Assembly: GCF_000238375.3 (NCBI RefSeq)
Contig: NZ_AHBZ03000027.1
Span: 124,001-188,000 of the forward strand
Reading direction: 5' to 3'
Source: Pseudoalteromonas citrea
Lineage (GTDB): Bacteria; Pseudomonadota; Gammaproteobacteria; Enterobacterales; Alteromonadaceae
Length of the DNA stretch: 64,000 bases
How positions within the stretch are numbered: the first letter of the stretch is position 1; every line of letters begins with the position of its first letter. This document shows positions 16,898 through 25,848 of the stretch, piece by piece. The notes beneath the pieces were generated by a model that saw nothing but the letters and a program-made list of their open reading frames with translations, ran no database searches and was not told the origin of the DNA. Position numbers and translations under genes: made by a program.

Positions 16898-17237
16898 TGT
16901 TTTGCTCAGCAGCGGCGTAAATCCAGCAGGTATTGCCTGAGCGCAAAGAAGCTGAGACTCGAGTATATGCATCAACCTCATAGGTATCCGCTTGAGATAA
17001 CTCTGATGCTGAAATTAAGAAAACAGTACCGGTAACTACATCATGTTCATTACCTGTATATTTTAAAATTGGATGATGTGTTTTACCGCTACTGGCAATG
17101 ACTTTTGCATCGGTGATTTCAACTTCACCTACTTGATAGCCCAATAAAGCATCGCTTTGCCCTTCAAGTAACCGACCAAACGTGTCAAGTTGCACTTGCT
17201 GTTGCTGTAGGGTGCCGTATGAAAATAGTGCTTCCAC
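16890..17237 (-). CDS. Gamma-glutamylcyclotransferase/AIG2-like protein
   Basis: A 115-aa single-domain protein of the GGCT fold. The N-terminal substrate loop EALFSYGTLQQQQVQ carries the characteristic YGTL; the later TYEVDAYTRV contains the acidic residue position used in catalysis; and GNTCWIYAA is the usual end strand. Members cyclise gamma-glutamyl-amine or gamma-glutamyl-amino-acid adducts to 5-oxoproline, but substrate range varies. It is the first gene of a two-gene unit. Length agrees with the family. Confidence 0.85.
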   Translation of the reverse strand: MEALFSYGTLQQQQVQLDTFGRLLEGQSDALLGYQVGEVEITDAKVIASSGKTHHPILKYTGNEHDVVTGTVFLISASELSQADTYEVDAYTRVSASLRSGNTCWIYAAAEQNND

Positions 17238-17302
17238 AAATGTTGCCCTTATAGGTAAATAAATGCGCTTTACAATAGCAGAATATTGGAAAGCGCGGCA
17301 AC

Positions 17303-19450
17303 TTAAATGTCTAAAGGCCGCCCTAAATCTCGTCCATTATAATCACAAACCCCGTCTGGGAATGTTGCGCGGAGTTGGGTGACCATCTCTTCCGTTATCT
17401 TTGTGGCACCATACATGCCTCTATTCAGGGCGGCATCAATGCTCATTAAGTCACACTTGAACATATCTCCAGCCCATGGCGCACCAGACTCAATACGGCT
17501 GGTGCTAAACATAGGAAAACGCGACTGGCATTTGCCGTCTGGTTGTTTATTCCATTTGCCATTGAACACACCTTTACCCGCCGCAAAAATATCCCCATTT
17601 TTGTCAAAACATGTGTCTTGAAGCTCGCTGGGTTTTGCGCTTAGCACATCATCAGGGCTACCATCTGATAAAGCAAGCAGCCACTTGTCCATCATTGCAA
17701 ATGCGGCTTGAGTAGGATCATGATCTTTATGGGCAACCCAAATCACATGATTTTTAGTATGCCCCTGTGACTGCTCAATGCGCAGGCGACTGTAAAAAGA
17801 CGCAGACATATGATGCATATCCAGCTCATTTTCTAAATAATGACGGGCATCAATAATAGGCAGGGTCACTTTTCCGATGAATACCTGACCAGAGCGGTAG
17901 GCTGCGGTCATCGCATGAATGTTTCCTTGGTGGCGTGTCGCAGGGGCTGTTGATGGGGTGGTAATATTTTCGTTGCCCCATAGTGATAGCCAAAGCGGAA
18001 TATTTGTTCCAAACGGAGTAACGATTTGCTCTTGCTGCATATCTTCTTGAGGCTTCCAGCTACCGATATTATGGTTAATATCAATAAACTCTGAAAACGA
18101 AATCTCATTGTTATTGAATGCATTTAACCCGTATTGCACTCCCACATTGTCCCATGTACTTAACCCGTTACCTTGAGCGTCTTTACCGAGAATGTGCTGC
18201 ATATCTTGCCAATAGCTCCACTGGGTCTGCTCTACTACCGAGTCTGCAAAAAATGCACGTAAAAAACCTTGTCTCGGATTATTTATAAACGCAGATAATC
18301 CGAAGTAGCCATTGATACATTCACTGTTTCCTTCAGGTAAAGTTGGAATAAATCCCGCCATTAATTGATTTATTGGCTGTAAAAATCCAGCTCTTTGTGG
18401 GAAGCCATTAATAGCATTCATACCTTCAATAAGGCGGCGCTTATCCCAATTACGCCAGACTTTTTTGTCTTGTGCTCTAAACGTGAAATAGTTATTCAGT
18501 AAGTCACAATCGAGTGCATAAGTGGTTTGCGTGATCATATCAGGGTAACTATACAAGGGGAGTAAACCATCTAAGATCCCTGTGCTATTTTGGGCAATTA
18601 GGTATTGCGCTAAACCACCGCCAGAGCCGCCAATACCCACGGTATACAGTGGTTCGCCGTAAAGGCTGGTAAATTGCTTCTTAACACGCCTTGCGGTGTC
18701 TTCAGCGAGTAACATATTATAGGTGTAACTGGTTTTATTACCGCTAGAGCTTATTACCGCATACCCATCAAGTAACTGTTGGGCTTGACGTTTCATCACT
18801 TTCCATGCGGTTTGACGGCCTTGTCTATAGCCAATGCCAGAACCACCATTAAACTGATAAATAAGCCGTTTGTTCCAGACTGAAGTATCGCTTCTATGTT
18901 GGGCTTCTTTGGGTAATATAGGCACTATCATAGTGTAAATAAATCGGTTAATGGTGCCTCGCTCTACCCTAAATAACGGGCCCTTAAAGGCTGCTATGTT
19001 TTCATTATCCGGCAATTTTATTGCAGAGAGGTTTTCATCTATCGTGTAATATTCTAGCCGAGTTTTTACGCCACAATCCTTGCTGTAGCCAAGTAAAGTC
19101 CCATGATTGTCATATACTGTCACACCTTCACCGTCTGTATTATCGACTTCAGGCAGTCCAAGTCCAGAATCAATGGACATACAAAAAAATGGGTACTGAT
19201 TTGGCCCAGAATATAGGTTAGTACTTGGTCCCACCTCTCCGATAGGAATAGGGAATGGGTATGTTTCTGACGGGCGCTGACTATGAGATATATGCGGGTG
19301 AAAATTCAAGATAGGGTTGCTTGTAGCTGTGGCAATGGCTTTCACTTGACGTGAGCTATAAGCGTCGTTAGTACCAAAAAAAAGCCATCCTAATGCTATG
19401 ATAAGAATAGTAAAAAAGCTTCCTGCCAACCATTTTATGTATGTTTTCAT
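17303..19450 (-). CDS. DUF6351-like alpha/beta-hydrolase, membrane-anchored or exported
   Basis: A 715-aa protein with an N-terminal membrane segment (WLAGSFFTILIIALGWLFFG, residues about 8-27), which may be an uncleaved signal anchor. It contains RLIYQFNGGSGIGYRQG (an oxyanion-type loop) and YTVGIGGSGGGLAQYLIAQN, a nucleophile elbow with Ser within GGSGG, typical of alpha/beta hydrolases. Many cysteines in the C-terminal half fit an extracytoplasmic location. The layout agrees with the DUF6351 family, which is large and uncharacterised; some relatives are near polyhydroxyalkanoate- or ester-cleaving enzymes. The substrate is not known. Confidence 0.72.
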   Translation of the reverse strand: MKTYIKWLAGSFFTILIIALGWLFFGTNDAYSSRQVKAIATATSNPILNFHPHISHSQRPSETYPFPIPIGEVGPSTNLYSGPNQYPFFCMSIDSGLGLPEVDNTDGEGVTVYDNHGTLLGYSKDCGVKTRLEYYTIDENLSAIKLPDNENIAAFKGPLFRVERGTINRFIYTMIVPILPKEAQHRSDTSVWNKRLIYQFNGGSGIGYRQGRQTAWKVMKRQAQQLLDGYAVISSSGNKTSYTYNMLLAEDTARRVKKQFTSLYGEPLYTVGIGGSGGGLAQYLIAQNSTGILDGLLPLYSYPDMITQTTYALDCDLLNNYFTFRAQDKKVWRNWDKRRLIEGMNAINGFPQRAGFLQPINQLMAGFIPTLPEGNSECINGYFGLSAFINNPRQGFLRAFFADSVVEQTQWSYWQDMQHILGKDAQGNGLSTWDNVGVQYGLNAFNNNEISFSEFIDINHNIGSWKPQEDMQQEQIVTPFGTNIPLWLSLWGNENITTPSTAPATRHQGNIHAMTAAYRSGQVFIGKVTLPIIDARHYLENELDMHHMSASFYSRLRIEQSQGHTKNHVIWVAHKDHDPTQAAFAMMDKWLLALSDGSPDDVLSAKPSELQDTCFDKNGDIFAAGKGVFNGKWNKQPDGKCQSRFPMFSTSRIESGAPWAGDMFKCDLMSIDAALNRGMYGATKITEEMVTQLRATFPDGVCDYNGRDLGRPLDI

Positions 19451-19570
19451 GCATCACCAAATTGGTTAACCGTCATACTTTTAAGTGTAGGCGGTACCCT
19501 TACAATTTGTTGTTATTACTTTGTAAAATACATATAAGCGTATGAGGCTATTAAAATTATTAGGGTGGTG

Positions 19571-20275
19571 TTATTCGTTGTTTGAACAATTCGCGTATTT
19601 TGCTGTAACAAGTGCAACATAATGAGACAAACTTTTTTCACTATGTGGCTCGAAATAAACGTCAAGTGTGCATGCTGACTGTATTCGGTCGACTCTAAAT
19701 TCTCGGTAATCTGACCTCAGTAGGCAAAATGCGACGAGTGTCCATTTTCCGCCCCAATATACCAAACCGAGCGGTTCGACTTGACGTTGTGTTGCCGTGT
19801 TATTAACATCGCTATAGCTAAGCTGAAGACAGTGTTTCCCTTCAATTGCTTGACGTAATTGTTTATTAAGTTGTTGCTGCTTTTCGTTATGACTAAAGCT
19901 AGACACTAAGTAAGGCGAGCTATCTTGAGACTGCTTTAAATGGTTAGGCAAAACAGCTTCTATTTTGGCCATGGCTGAGCGCGCATGCTCACTTAACGTT
20001 GGATCTGTCCATGCGCCAACCATTTTGCTGCCGAGCAACAAAGCGCTTAACTCCTCAACGTTAAACATCATGGGTGGCAACGCGTGATCGGCAATAAGAT
20101 AGCCAATACCCGCTTCTCCCTCTATGGGCACCCCAGAGCATTGCAAATGTTGAATATCTCGATAGATGGTGCGTTCTGATACACAAAAATGAGCCGCTAA
20201 TTGTTGCGCGGTCATAGCAAAACGCCTGCCTTTTAAAACGTTTACCAACTGAAAAAGTCGCTCAGATTTGTGCAC
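19571..20275 (-). CDS. YafY-type transcriptional regulator (HTH + WYL)
   Basis: A 234-aa regulator. The start is a GTG at 20273-20275 with GAGG upstream (MHKSERLFQLVNVLKGRRF). Residues about 10-60 form a winged HTH of the HTH_11 type (TAQQLAAHFCVSERTIYRDI); the C-terminal half is a WYL domain (LQLSYSDVNNTATQRQVEPL, then GLVYWGGKWTLVAFC and YREFRVDRI). WYL domains bind small ligands or nucleic acids. It lies 24 bases after the ABM-like gene, so the two form an operon, with probable autoregulation through the dyad in front of it. Confidence 0.9.
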   Translation of the reverse strand: MHKSERLFQLVNVLKGRRFAMTAQQLAAHFCVSERTIYRDIQHLQCSGVPIEGEAGIGYLIADHALPPMMFNVEELSALLLGSKMVGAWTDPTLSEHARSAMAKIEAVLPNHLKQSQDSSPYLVSSFSHNEKQQQLNKQLRQAIEGKHCLQLSYSDVNNTATQRQVEPLGLVYWGGKWTLVAFCLLRSDYREFRVDRIQSACTLDVYFEPHSEKSLSHYVALVTAKYANCSNNE

Positions 20276-20299
20276 AGGGATCCTCTATCGATTCGTAAG

Positions 20300-20617
20300 T
20301 TAATTATTACATTCGGTTTGGGCAATGACTCTGTTATGTGTCAGTTCCACAGTATCTTTATCTATGTATTTAATAAAGCTTTGACACTCGGGCGAGTCAT
20401 AAAATGCTTGTTGGACACGTGTCGCATCATGCAGTGTCTCCCAGTAAATCACATCGATATACAAAGCTGAATTTTGTTGCTTGGCAAGCGAACGATAAAG
20501 TAATCCTGATTGGGCATTAAGAAATGTTTCAAACTGCGAATTGGCTGACATAAAATCTTGTTCTGTTACGCCCTCGGCTAATGCGAATGTGACTACTTCG
20601 ATGATAGGGTTTGTCAT
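20300..20617 (-). CDS. ABM-like dimeric alpha/beta-barrel protein
   Basis: A 105-aa protein with the ferredoxin-like fold of antibiotic-biosynthesis-monooxygenase (ABM) or stress-response dimeric barrels: IIEVVTFALAEGVTEQDFMS, QSGLLYRSLAK, ALYIDVIYWETLHDA, and a C-terminal helix. Members act as small cofactor-free oxygenases or as binding proteins. AAAAGG precedes the ATG. It is in an operon with the WYL regulator that follows, which probably responds to the same compound. Confidence 0.75.
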   Translation of the reverse strand: MTNPIIEVVTFALAEGVTEQDFMSANSQFETFLNAQSGLLYRSLAKQQNSALYIDVIYWETLHDATRVQQAFYDSPECQSFIKYIDKDTVELTHNRVIAQTECNN

Positions 20618-20632
20618 AATGTGTTTTCCTTT

Positions 20633-20650
20633 TGTGATTAATAAGTCACA
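20633..20650. promoter_or_regulatory. 18-bp dyad upstream of the ABM-like gene
   Basis: TGTGATTAATAAGTCACA: the arms TGTGA and TCACA are perfect inverses around eight bases. It sits only 16 bases before the ATG, a repressor-like position. The arms resemble a CRP site, but the spacer is two bases longer than the CRP consensus. The WYL regulator of the same operon is a candidate binder. Confidence 0.4.
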
Positions 20651-20692
20651 TTAAGTAAAACACATTACATTGTCAGGGAGTGTCAGTAGAGG

Positions 20693-20884
20693 TTAGGCGA
20701 GATAGCCATAGGTTGCCAATGAACCTGAAATAATGCCAGCACAAGCAAATAGCCCGTATTCAATTTTAATTTGCATACGCTCTTCAGAACTAGGTGCTTT
20801 TTTAGTGATTGCCATGATAATGCAGGTGACGGCTAAGCAAAAACTGATAATAATAAAGTTAACGAAAATAGCATCGAGCAACAT
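20693..20884 (-). CDS. Small two-helix membrane protein
   Basis: A 63-aa protein. The ATG at 20882-20884 is preferred because AGGG lies five bases upstream; the longer frame would use a TTG. Two membrane helices are visible (AIFVNFIIISFCLAVTCIIM and GLFACAGIISGSLATYGYLA), joined by a charged loop (TKKAPSSEERMQIKIEYG). No family recognised. It is a single gene with its own short promoter region. Confidence 0.65.
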   Translation of the reverse strand: MLLDAIFVNFIIISFCLAVTCIIMAITKKAPSSEERMQIKIEYGLFACAGIISGSLATYGYLA

Positions 20885-21074
20885 GATTTCCCTCAATTGA
20901 TAAAGTATTGGAATTTAAGCAGACATAACTGTTTGGCGCAGGATTATACGTGTCTTTTTTACCAGTGGGTAGCTTTGTGTAAGGATTTGCAAAGGGTGTG
21001 ATTTAATTCATGGGTAAAGGCGGTAAGCGTTTTTTGGTAAAAAAAAGATCCCGCCTGCAGTATTAAGCTTAAGA

Positions 21075-21263
21075 CTAAATACAGGTATGATCACCGCCCT
21101 GAATCGACCAGAAGCAGACAACCTTACAAGACTCTACTTTAGTACGACAAAACACGGTTGGCTCAGGGAACCGTCCACCAGCAACCGCTGGAGTGTGCTT
21201 GGTTGCTAAATTTTGCTGTTGTGATAAGAGTTTTACGCTTTTTTTATTTAACTGTATTTTCAT
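21075..21263 (-). CDS. Small Cys-rich peptide with a GG leader, linked to lodAB
   Basis: A 62-aa peptide with a good ribosome-binding site (AAAAGGA eight bases before the ATG). The N-terminal half (MKIQLNKKSVKLLSQQQNLA, then TKHTPAVAGG) looks like the leaders of small ribosomal peptides in marine gammaproteobacteria and Bacteroidetes: a basic start, a short LS-rich helix and a TPxxAGG processing site. The tail after GG is 32 residues with four cysteines (CRTKVESCKVVC then HTC). It lies 70 bases past the lodB-like gene on the same strand, so it is probably co-transcribed. No modification enzyme other than the flavoprotein is nearby, and the function is unknown. Confidence 0.6.
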   Translation of the reverse strand: MKIQLNKKSVKLLSQQQNLATKHTPAVAGGRFPEPTVFCRTKVESCKVVCFWSIQGGDHTCI

Positions 21264-21333
21264 TATAATTATCCTTTTAATTAAGTCCCTGCCATAGTTA
21301 CATTTTGTAGTTTAATTGTAAAATTTTTGTTTT

Positions 21334-22416
21334 TCACGATACCATTTTATAGTAGAGCGCACGGTGTGCTAGATAGCTTTGCCAGATTTTGTCAACTTGC
21401 TGTTGATATATGCGCTGATTGTCTGTGTGGGCAAGGCCTTTATCAATGAGTAACTCACTAAGCTGAATGGCACATGCCATCGCGTTAAACATGCCCTGAG
21501 ATGACAGGGGATCAAAGCTTATAGCTGAATCTCCAATGGCAAACCAAGCGTTACCAGAGCAACTTTCTAGCTTAGAAGAGTTAGCTGCCAGCATTGGGTG
21601 CAAGGTCGCGCTGGAATGATCTAATTGAGATATTAATGTCTGAAAGCCGGGTACTTCCTGAGCGTGTTGAAGTAACACTTGAGGGGTGTGTATTTGTGCT
21701 TTTTTTATGGCGTGTGGTTCTGCGTACCAAGAAAAGATTCTTTTTTGTTGATATGCGCCTGGGTTTAAATCACTTTGGTGAATGGGTGCGCTATACCACC
21801 AACTATCGTCGGTATGGCTAATAATGGCCACATTTTTGGTAATGTTAAGGTTTGCAGTAAAACCTATAGACATGAGCTTATCAAATTGATGCCTTGCGAT
21901 TCCTTGTTGACGAGCAAACACGCAGTGCCTGCCAGAGGCGTCAATGACAATATCGCTCATAAGTCGATGCGTTTTTGAATCGCTTTCATATTCGATTTCC
22001 CACCCATGTGATGTCATGGTACTGCCGTTCAGTTGTGCTGGCCAAATGCAGTGTATATTAGCTATGTGACAGGCCGCTCGCAGCTGGTTTTCAAAGTAAC
22101 TTCTATCTAGGTGCCAGCCAAAACCATCAGGGTTCTTTAAGTTATCGATTAAGGTCGGTTCGTCTGAGCCCCAATAAGATAGGGTGCCTTGACCGACTAT
22201 ATGCCGAGGATCACTCAGTAAATGCTGTAAATTTAATTGCTTCAGTATCCTAATTGCGGCTGGCGCGAGTGATTCACCTACCTTATTTTGTTGCACAGGG
22301 GCTTTGTCTATCAATGTGACGGAATAATGGGGGGCCAGTGCAAGGGCTGCAATGCAGCCCCCAATACCAGAGCCAATTATTACAACTTGTGTCTTTGGTA
22401 AGTGTGACTTAATCAT
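21334..22416 (-). CDS. LodB-like flavoprotein (CTQ maturation, halogenase-like fold)
   Basis: A 360-aa FAD-dependent oxidoreductase. The N-terminal dinucleotide motif VVIIGSGIGGCIAALAL and the nearby KVGESLAPAA are typical of the tryptophan-halogenase/LodB group; GDSAISFDPLSSQGMFNAM is the second FAD box. LodB-type enzymes are needed to form the cysteine tryptophylquinone cofactor in the partner oxidase. It starts four bases after the oxidase gene ends, so the pair is one operon. No lysine-based halogenase active site was confirmed, so halogenation is not claimed. Confidence 0.85.
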   Translation of the reverse strand: MIKSHLPKTQVVIIGSGIGGCIAALALAPHYSVTLIDKAPVQQNKVGESLAPAAIRILKQLNLQHLLSDPRHIVGQGTLSYWGSDEPTLIDNLKNPDGFGWHLDRSYFENQLRAACHIANIHCIWPAQLNGSTMTSHGWEIEYESDSKTHRLMSDIVIDASGRHCVFARQQGIARHQFDKLMSIGFTANLNITKNVAIISHTDDSWWYSAPIHQSDLNPGAYQQKRIFSWYAEPHAIKKAQIHTPQVLLQHAQEVPGFQTLISQLDHSSATLHPMLAANSSKLESCSGNAWFAIGDSAISFDPLSSQGMFNAMACAIQLSELLIDKGLAHTDNQRIYQQQVDKIWQSYLAHRALYYKMVS

Positions 22417-22420
22417 GCTG

Positions 22421-24370
22421 TTAGCTTTTGTAGTTAAAGCGGTTTGCTTTGTCTGTGCGGCTTAAATCAGGGCGAGTGGCTTTTTCCTGTTTGTCTGATT
22501 TTAATGCTAGCATCGCTTTATTTTGAGTCGGCGTTAAACCGACTTGCATGGTGGTAGGGAAGTTGGTAACCCCTTTTTCTGTTTTAGGTAAAACTATTGC
22601 TAATTTATCAAAGTTATCAACCATATCATTGATTTGCTCTTCGTAAGTGGCCGTAGCACCTACGGGTAAATCGTCTAACCAAAATTCACGTTCATTAAAT
22701 GCCGCTTGTCGTTCTGCCAAAGGGAGAGATTCATTGAGCACGGTGTGATAATTTTCTTGATTGAGCATATTATTTGGAACACGAGCAGGCCAAAAAGTTG
22801 GTAAATATGGGTCTAATGCGGTGTTGTAGCCATCCCGACATGATGCAGTATCTGTTTGCCAAGGAATGGCCATCCAGCGAGTGATCCCTCCCGCAATTTG
22901 GCCGCTAACTATAGGGCCATTTTCAGCAATAGCAATGTCAGGTGTGAGTTCATCACCAAAATTAACATGATTATTTAATTCTGGATCATGACTGTGGCGT
23001 AAACGAAATGCTTCGCTATACATGCCAATATGTCGCATAGGCCACGTCATTTCACAGCCTGGATGAAAAGCATCTGCCAAACAAAAGTCCATTGCAGCTT
23101 TGGTTAACATCGCAGGTTGTTCGCTTACAGGCACATCATCTAAAGAAACAGGAGCGGCATAATGCGGGTCATAGTCGGCGATAAAATCACCAGCTACCCA
23201 TTTTGCGAGTGCATTAAGTTGAGTCGATGCAAGGGTTAGAAATTGACGGGGAGAGTTGTTAGCGCCTTTACTCATCGCGTCACCATATATCCATGGCCAC
23301 TGCTGTGGTGATAATGACGCTTGTGTCGGATCCCACGCACTTGCCGACACATTAAATGCTTCACCTTCAATGTTTGCTCGAGTTTCTAAGTTTCTAAAGT
23401 TATTAAACAACGTACGTCTTGTTTCTTGATACGTATCGGATGTATCGCTCAAGCGTGTTAGCCACTGTTCAGAAGTAAAATCAAACGGACTTTGCCAACC
23501 AAATCCAGCGGCAAACCCTGCATTGACCCACTGTAAGTCTGTCATGCGCTGGAAGATAGGTAAAATATCGTGAGTAAAAGAAGGTTTACCCGGCAGAGGC
23601 AACATGTTTGCGTCTACAGCAATGTCATACATTAAGTCCCACATGGTTCTAACAGATTTTTGCATAGGCGCATAATCAGGAGGAGCACAAACAACCCAGC
23701 TAGGCTTTACAGGTAAAACAGCACCATCGACAGTAACATCAGCCGTAATTGGGCCATCAGAGGTGTCATCATACCACCCATCGTTGTTACCGAAGGTAAC
23801 TGCTGGGTCTCCATGTATGTTTGCTGATTTACCATGTCCCCCTAGCATGACTAAGCGGCCATCTGAGTCGGTTGTCATTTCACCTAAGTAGACCGACTCC
23901 TCATCAAATTTGCCGATAAATTGATGCTGCCCACCGGTCATATTACGCCCAGATAACGTGTTTTTTCCGCCATCAATGAGCAGTCGGTAACGCTCATCGC
24001 CCTTTACACTTTTGTTTCGTAGCTTTGAAGGATCTGCTTGCGCTGCTTCTGGAATATCTAACGCAATTTCAAAGTTGTACCAAGAAGCTTTTTGGTTCGC
24101 AAGTTGCGCATGCCATGTGATATCTGCATTACAGGCAGTGAGCTCTTTAACGATCTCACCATCAGAATTTAAGCCATAAACTCTAAAGCGGGCTGCTTGG
24201 CGCTTTAAAGCACCCGTACTATCTCGGTAAAAGCTGGGTGTCTGTGGGAGTGGTTCACTTACTTCAGGGCCTATAAAGAATTCAGATTGACTATTACCAA
24301 CCCGCATTACACCAATGGGAGGGTATATTGCAGCTGAAACAATGGTTGAATTACAAGCGGTGTTTTCCAT
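22421..24370 (-). CDS. LodA/GoxA-like CTQ-dependent amino-acid oxidase
   Basis: A 649-aa protein of the LodA/GoxA family: oxidases that deaminate a free amino acid (lysine or glycine in known members) and release hydrogen peroxide with antibacterial effect. AGGAAG precedes the ATG. Family marks are AAIYPPIGVMRVGNS at the N-terminus, and near the C-terminus IPWQTDTASCRDGY with Asp507 and Cys511, matching the Asp-x3-Cys of LodA; Trp564 (REFWLDDL) and Trp527 (TFWPARV) are candidates for the cross-linked Trp. There is no signal peptide; known members are exported without one. The substrate cannot be told from the sequence alone. Confidence 0.85.
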   Translation of the reverse strand: MENTACNSTIVSAAIYPPIGVMRVGNSQSEFFIGPEVSEPLPQTPSFYRDSTGALKRQAARFRVYGLNSDGEIVKELTACNADITWHAQLANQKASWYNFEIALDIPEAAQADPSKLRNKSVKGDERYRLLIDGGKNTLSGRNMTGGQHQFIGKFDEESVYLGEMTTDSDGRLVMLGGHGKSANIHGDPAVTFGNNDGWYDDTSDGPITADVTVDGAVLPVKPSWVVCAPPDYAPMQKSVRTMWDLMYDIAVDANMLPLPGKPSFTHDILPIFQRMTDLQWVNAGFAAGFGWQSPFDFTSEQWLTRLSDTSDTYQETRRTLFNNFRNLETRANIEGEAFNVSASAWDPTQASLSPQQWPWIYGDAMSKGANNSPRQFLTLASTQLNALAKWVAGDFIADYDPHYAAPVSLDDVPVSEQPAMLTKAAMDFCLADAFHPGCEMTWPMRHIGMYSEAFRLRHSHDPELNNHVNFGDELTPDIAIAENGPIVSGQIAGGITRWMAIPWQTDTASCRDGYNTALDPYLPTFWPARVPNNMLNQENYHTVLNESLPLAERQAAFNEREFWLDDLPVGATATYEEQINDMVDNFDKLAIVLPKTEKGVTNFPTTMQVGLTPTQNKAMLALKSDKQEKATRPDLSRTDKANRFNYKS

Positions 24371-24486
24371 ACCTAAACTTCCTTTAATTTAGAACTAATT
24401 ATTGACTTAGAAGTGCAACTATTTACTGCACTTCTATTGTGTAAGGAAGTCTAGTTTCTCGACATGAGAATGGCAATTACAGCCTA

Positions 24487-25344
24487 TTACGGCGCTGTTC
24501 TGTGTTGTTTGATATAGTTGCCAATTGTATTCACTGTATCTAACCAATAGCCATTTTTAGGATCTTTTAAGTAAATAAAGAGCTGTTCTAGCACCTCCTT
24601 GTCAACAGTATATTGCCCTTTTTCACCGACATCGTGGCCAGCGAGGATGATCCAACTATTATTGCCTTTAAGGAGTTCGAGTATAGCTTTGATTTCATCG
24701 AAAGTTTGCCCATCAATACGAAGTGCGGTGAGCTGTGAAAAAGACGTGTAGTTTGGGTTGTTTGCTGTTTCATCGTTCCATGTGCGACCAAATTGAAATT
24801 GCTGAGCAATTAAGGGCACGTAGCTTCGAGTATCAATTCCTCTGCCTACGAACGTATTGCCACACGGGTATGCAAAACTTGTTGGGGTTACACCGAGGTT
24901 GTCTTTTAGATATGTATTCGCTTTATTGATGTCTTGTTTGAGCCAATCAAGTGTAATATTTTCAAGCCCTAACCCTCTCACTCTGAGCCATTCGAAGTTA
25001 CCAGTACAAACATGGTTACTGGTATGGTTGGCAATTTCATGGCCACGCTCAACTGCTTTTTTCCAGCCACTTAGTTGTCGCTCTACGCTATTTGGTACAA
25101 CATAAAAGGTGCCTTTCACTTGATGTTTGTCAAATATTGGCATCCCGACGGTTATTTGACTATCACGGGCATCATCAAATGTAATACTAATCGCATTCTG
25201 AGCGCCGTTAGGGTAGGTAAAGCCTAAGTACTTTTGACTCTTGTCATTTTTCCAGAGTTCGGACTCTGTGGTTTTGCTATGTACGGCACTGGTAAAAACG
25301 GTGGCAAATAAGCATATGATTAATGATGAGTGGTAAATTCGCAT
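24487..25344 (-). CDS. Secreted polysaccharide deacetylase (NodB domain, CE4)
   Basis: A 285-aa protein with signal peptide (MRIYHSSLIICLFATVFTSA). The NodB domain shows its metal and catalytic motifs: SITFDDAR (D57, D58) and HEIANHTSNH (H107, H111), followed by SFAYPCG and, late, IILAGHDVGE with the conserved His. Enzymes of this family remove N- or O-acetyl groups from chitin oligomers, peptidoglycan or exopolysaccharide. It is the only gene of its unit and is transcribed away from the efflux operon. Confidence 0.88.
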   Translation of the reverse strand: MRIYHSSLIICLFATVFTSAVHSKTTESELWKNDKSQKYLGFTYPNGAQNAISITFDDARDSQITVGMPIFDKHQVKGTFYVVPNSVERQLSGWKKAVERGHEIANHTSNHVCTGNFEWLRVRGLGLENITLDWLKQDINKANTYLKDNLGVTPTSFAYPCGNTFVGRGIDTRSYVPLIAQQFQFGRTWNDETANNPNYTSFSQLTALRIDGQTFDEIKAILELLKGNNSWIILAGHDVGEKGQYTVDKEVLEQLFIYLKDPKNGYWLDTVNTIGNYIKQHRTAP

Positions 25345-25728
25345 AAAAAGGTTCCTTGTAAAAAAACATTGCGGTTATCTAAACGAAAAAAGCCTCCGCA
25401 GGCAATACAAATTAACTGAAGGAATACTGAATATTTCTGAATTAGCGAAAATATCCTTATATGTATGACTCTACTTTTCCTAACTATATTATTTTAAAGC
25501 TTTTTTTAACGTAGAACACTTCAAAGGAGGTAAATTGAACTTCTCTCAATAAGCGGTGATATAAATTACGGGATGCTGGTTTTGTCGGCTATGGGCTGCT
25601 GCTGTATTTATGGTATTAGGTTTTAGTTTTTCTTGCGTTACAAAGGTGAAGTAGCCTAGCTGCAATGTTGCGATTTAGATAAAACCCGGTAACCCTCCCC
25701 AAAAAACCAACGGTTCAAAAGCAGAGTG

Positions 25729-25774
25729 TTCCCTTAACGAAATTGGGAATCTGATTATTCTCGATTTCGGGAAT
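25729..25774 (+). promoter_or_regulatory. Upstream activator dyads of the efflux operon
   Basis: TTCCC (25729-25733) and GGGAA (25745-25749) form a dyad with an 11-base spacer; a second, ATTC (25757-25760) and GAAT (25771-25774), within ATTCTCGATTTCGGGAAT, follows 24-28 bases on. They lie about 60-105 bp before the -24 box, the usual place for an enhancer-binding regulator. The NtrC-type regulator encoded four genes downstream is the obvious candidate. Confidence 0.5.
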
Positions 25775-25832
25775 TTAACGATTTATAGTATTTTAATTAT
25801 TTTAAGTCGCTGTTATTTATAGGGTTAAATTT

Positions 25833-25848
25833 TGGTATCGCACTTGCT
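25833..25848 (+). promoter_or_regulatory. Sigma54 (-24/-12) promoter of the efflux operon
   Basis: TGGTATCGCACTTGCT: TGG at 25833-25835 and TTGC at 25844-25847, with exactly ten bases between GG and GC, the invariant sigma54 spacing. It fits consensus TGGCAC-N5-TTGCW at the key bases and is 34 bases before the first start codon. A GAFTGA-containing activator is encoded in the same gene group. Confidence 0.72.

Noticed and set aside
20633-20650. CRP binding site
   Set aside because: Arms fit but the spacer is eight rather than six bases; kept only as a generic dyad.
25386-25403. Intrinsic terminator upstream of the deacetylase gene
   Set aside because: Only four base pairs in the stem; noted in the region entry but not called as a terminator.
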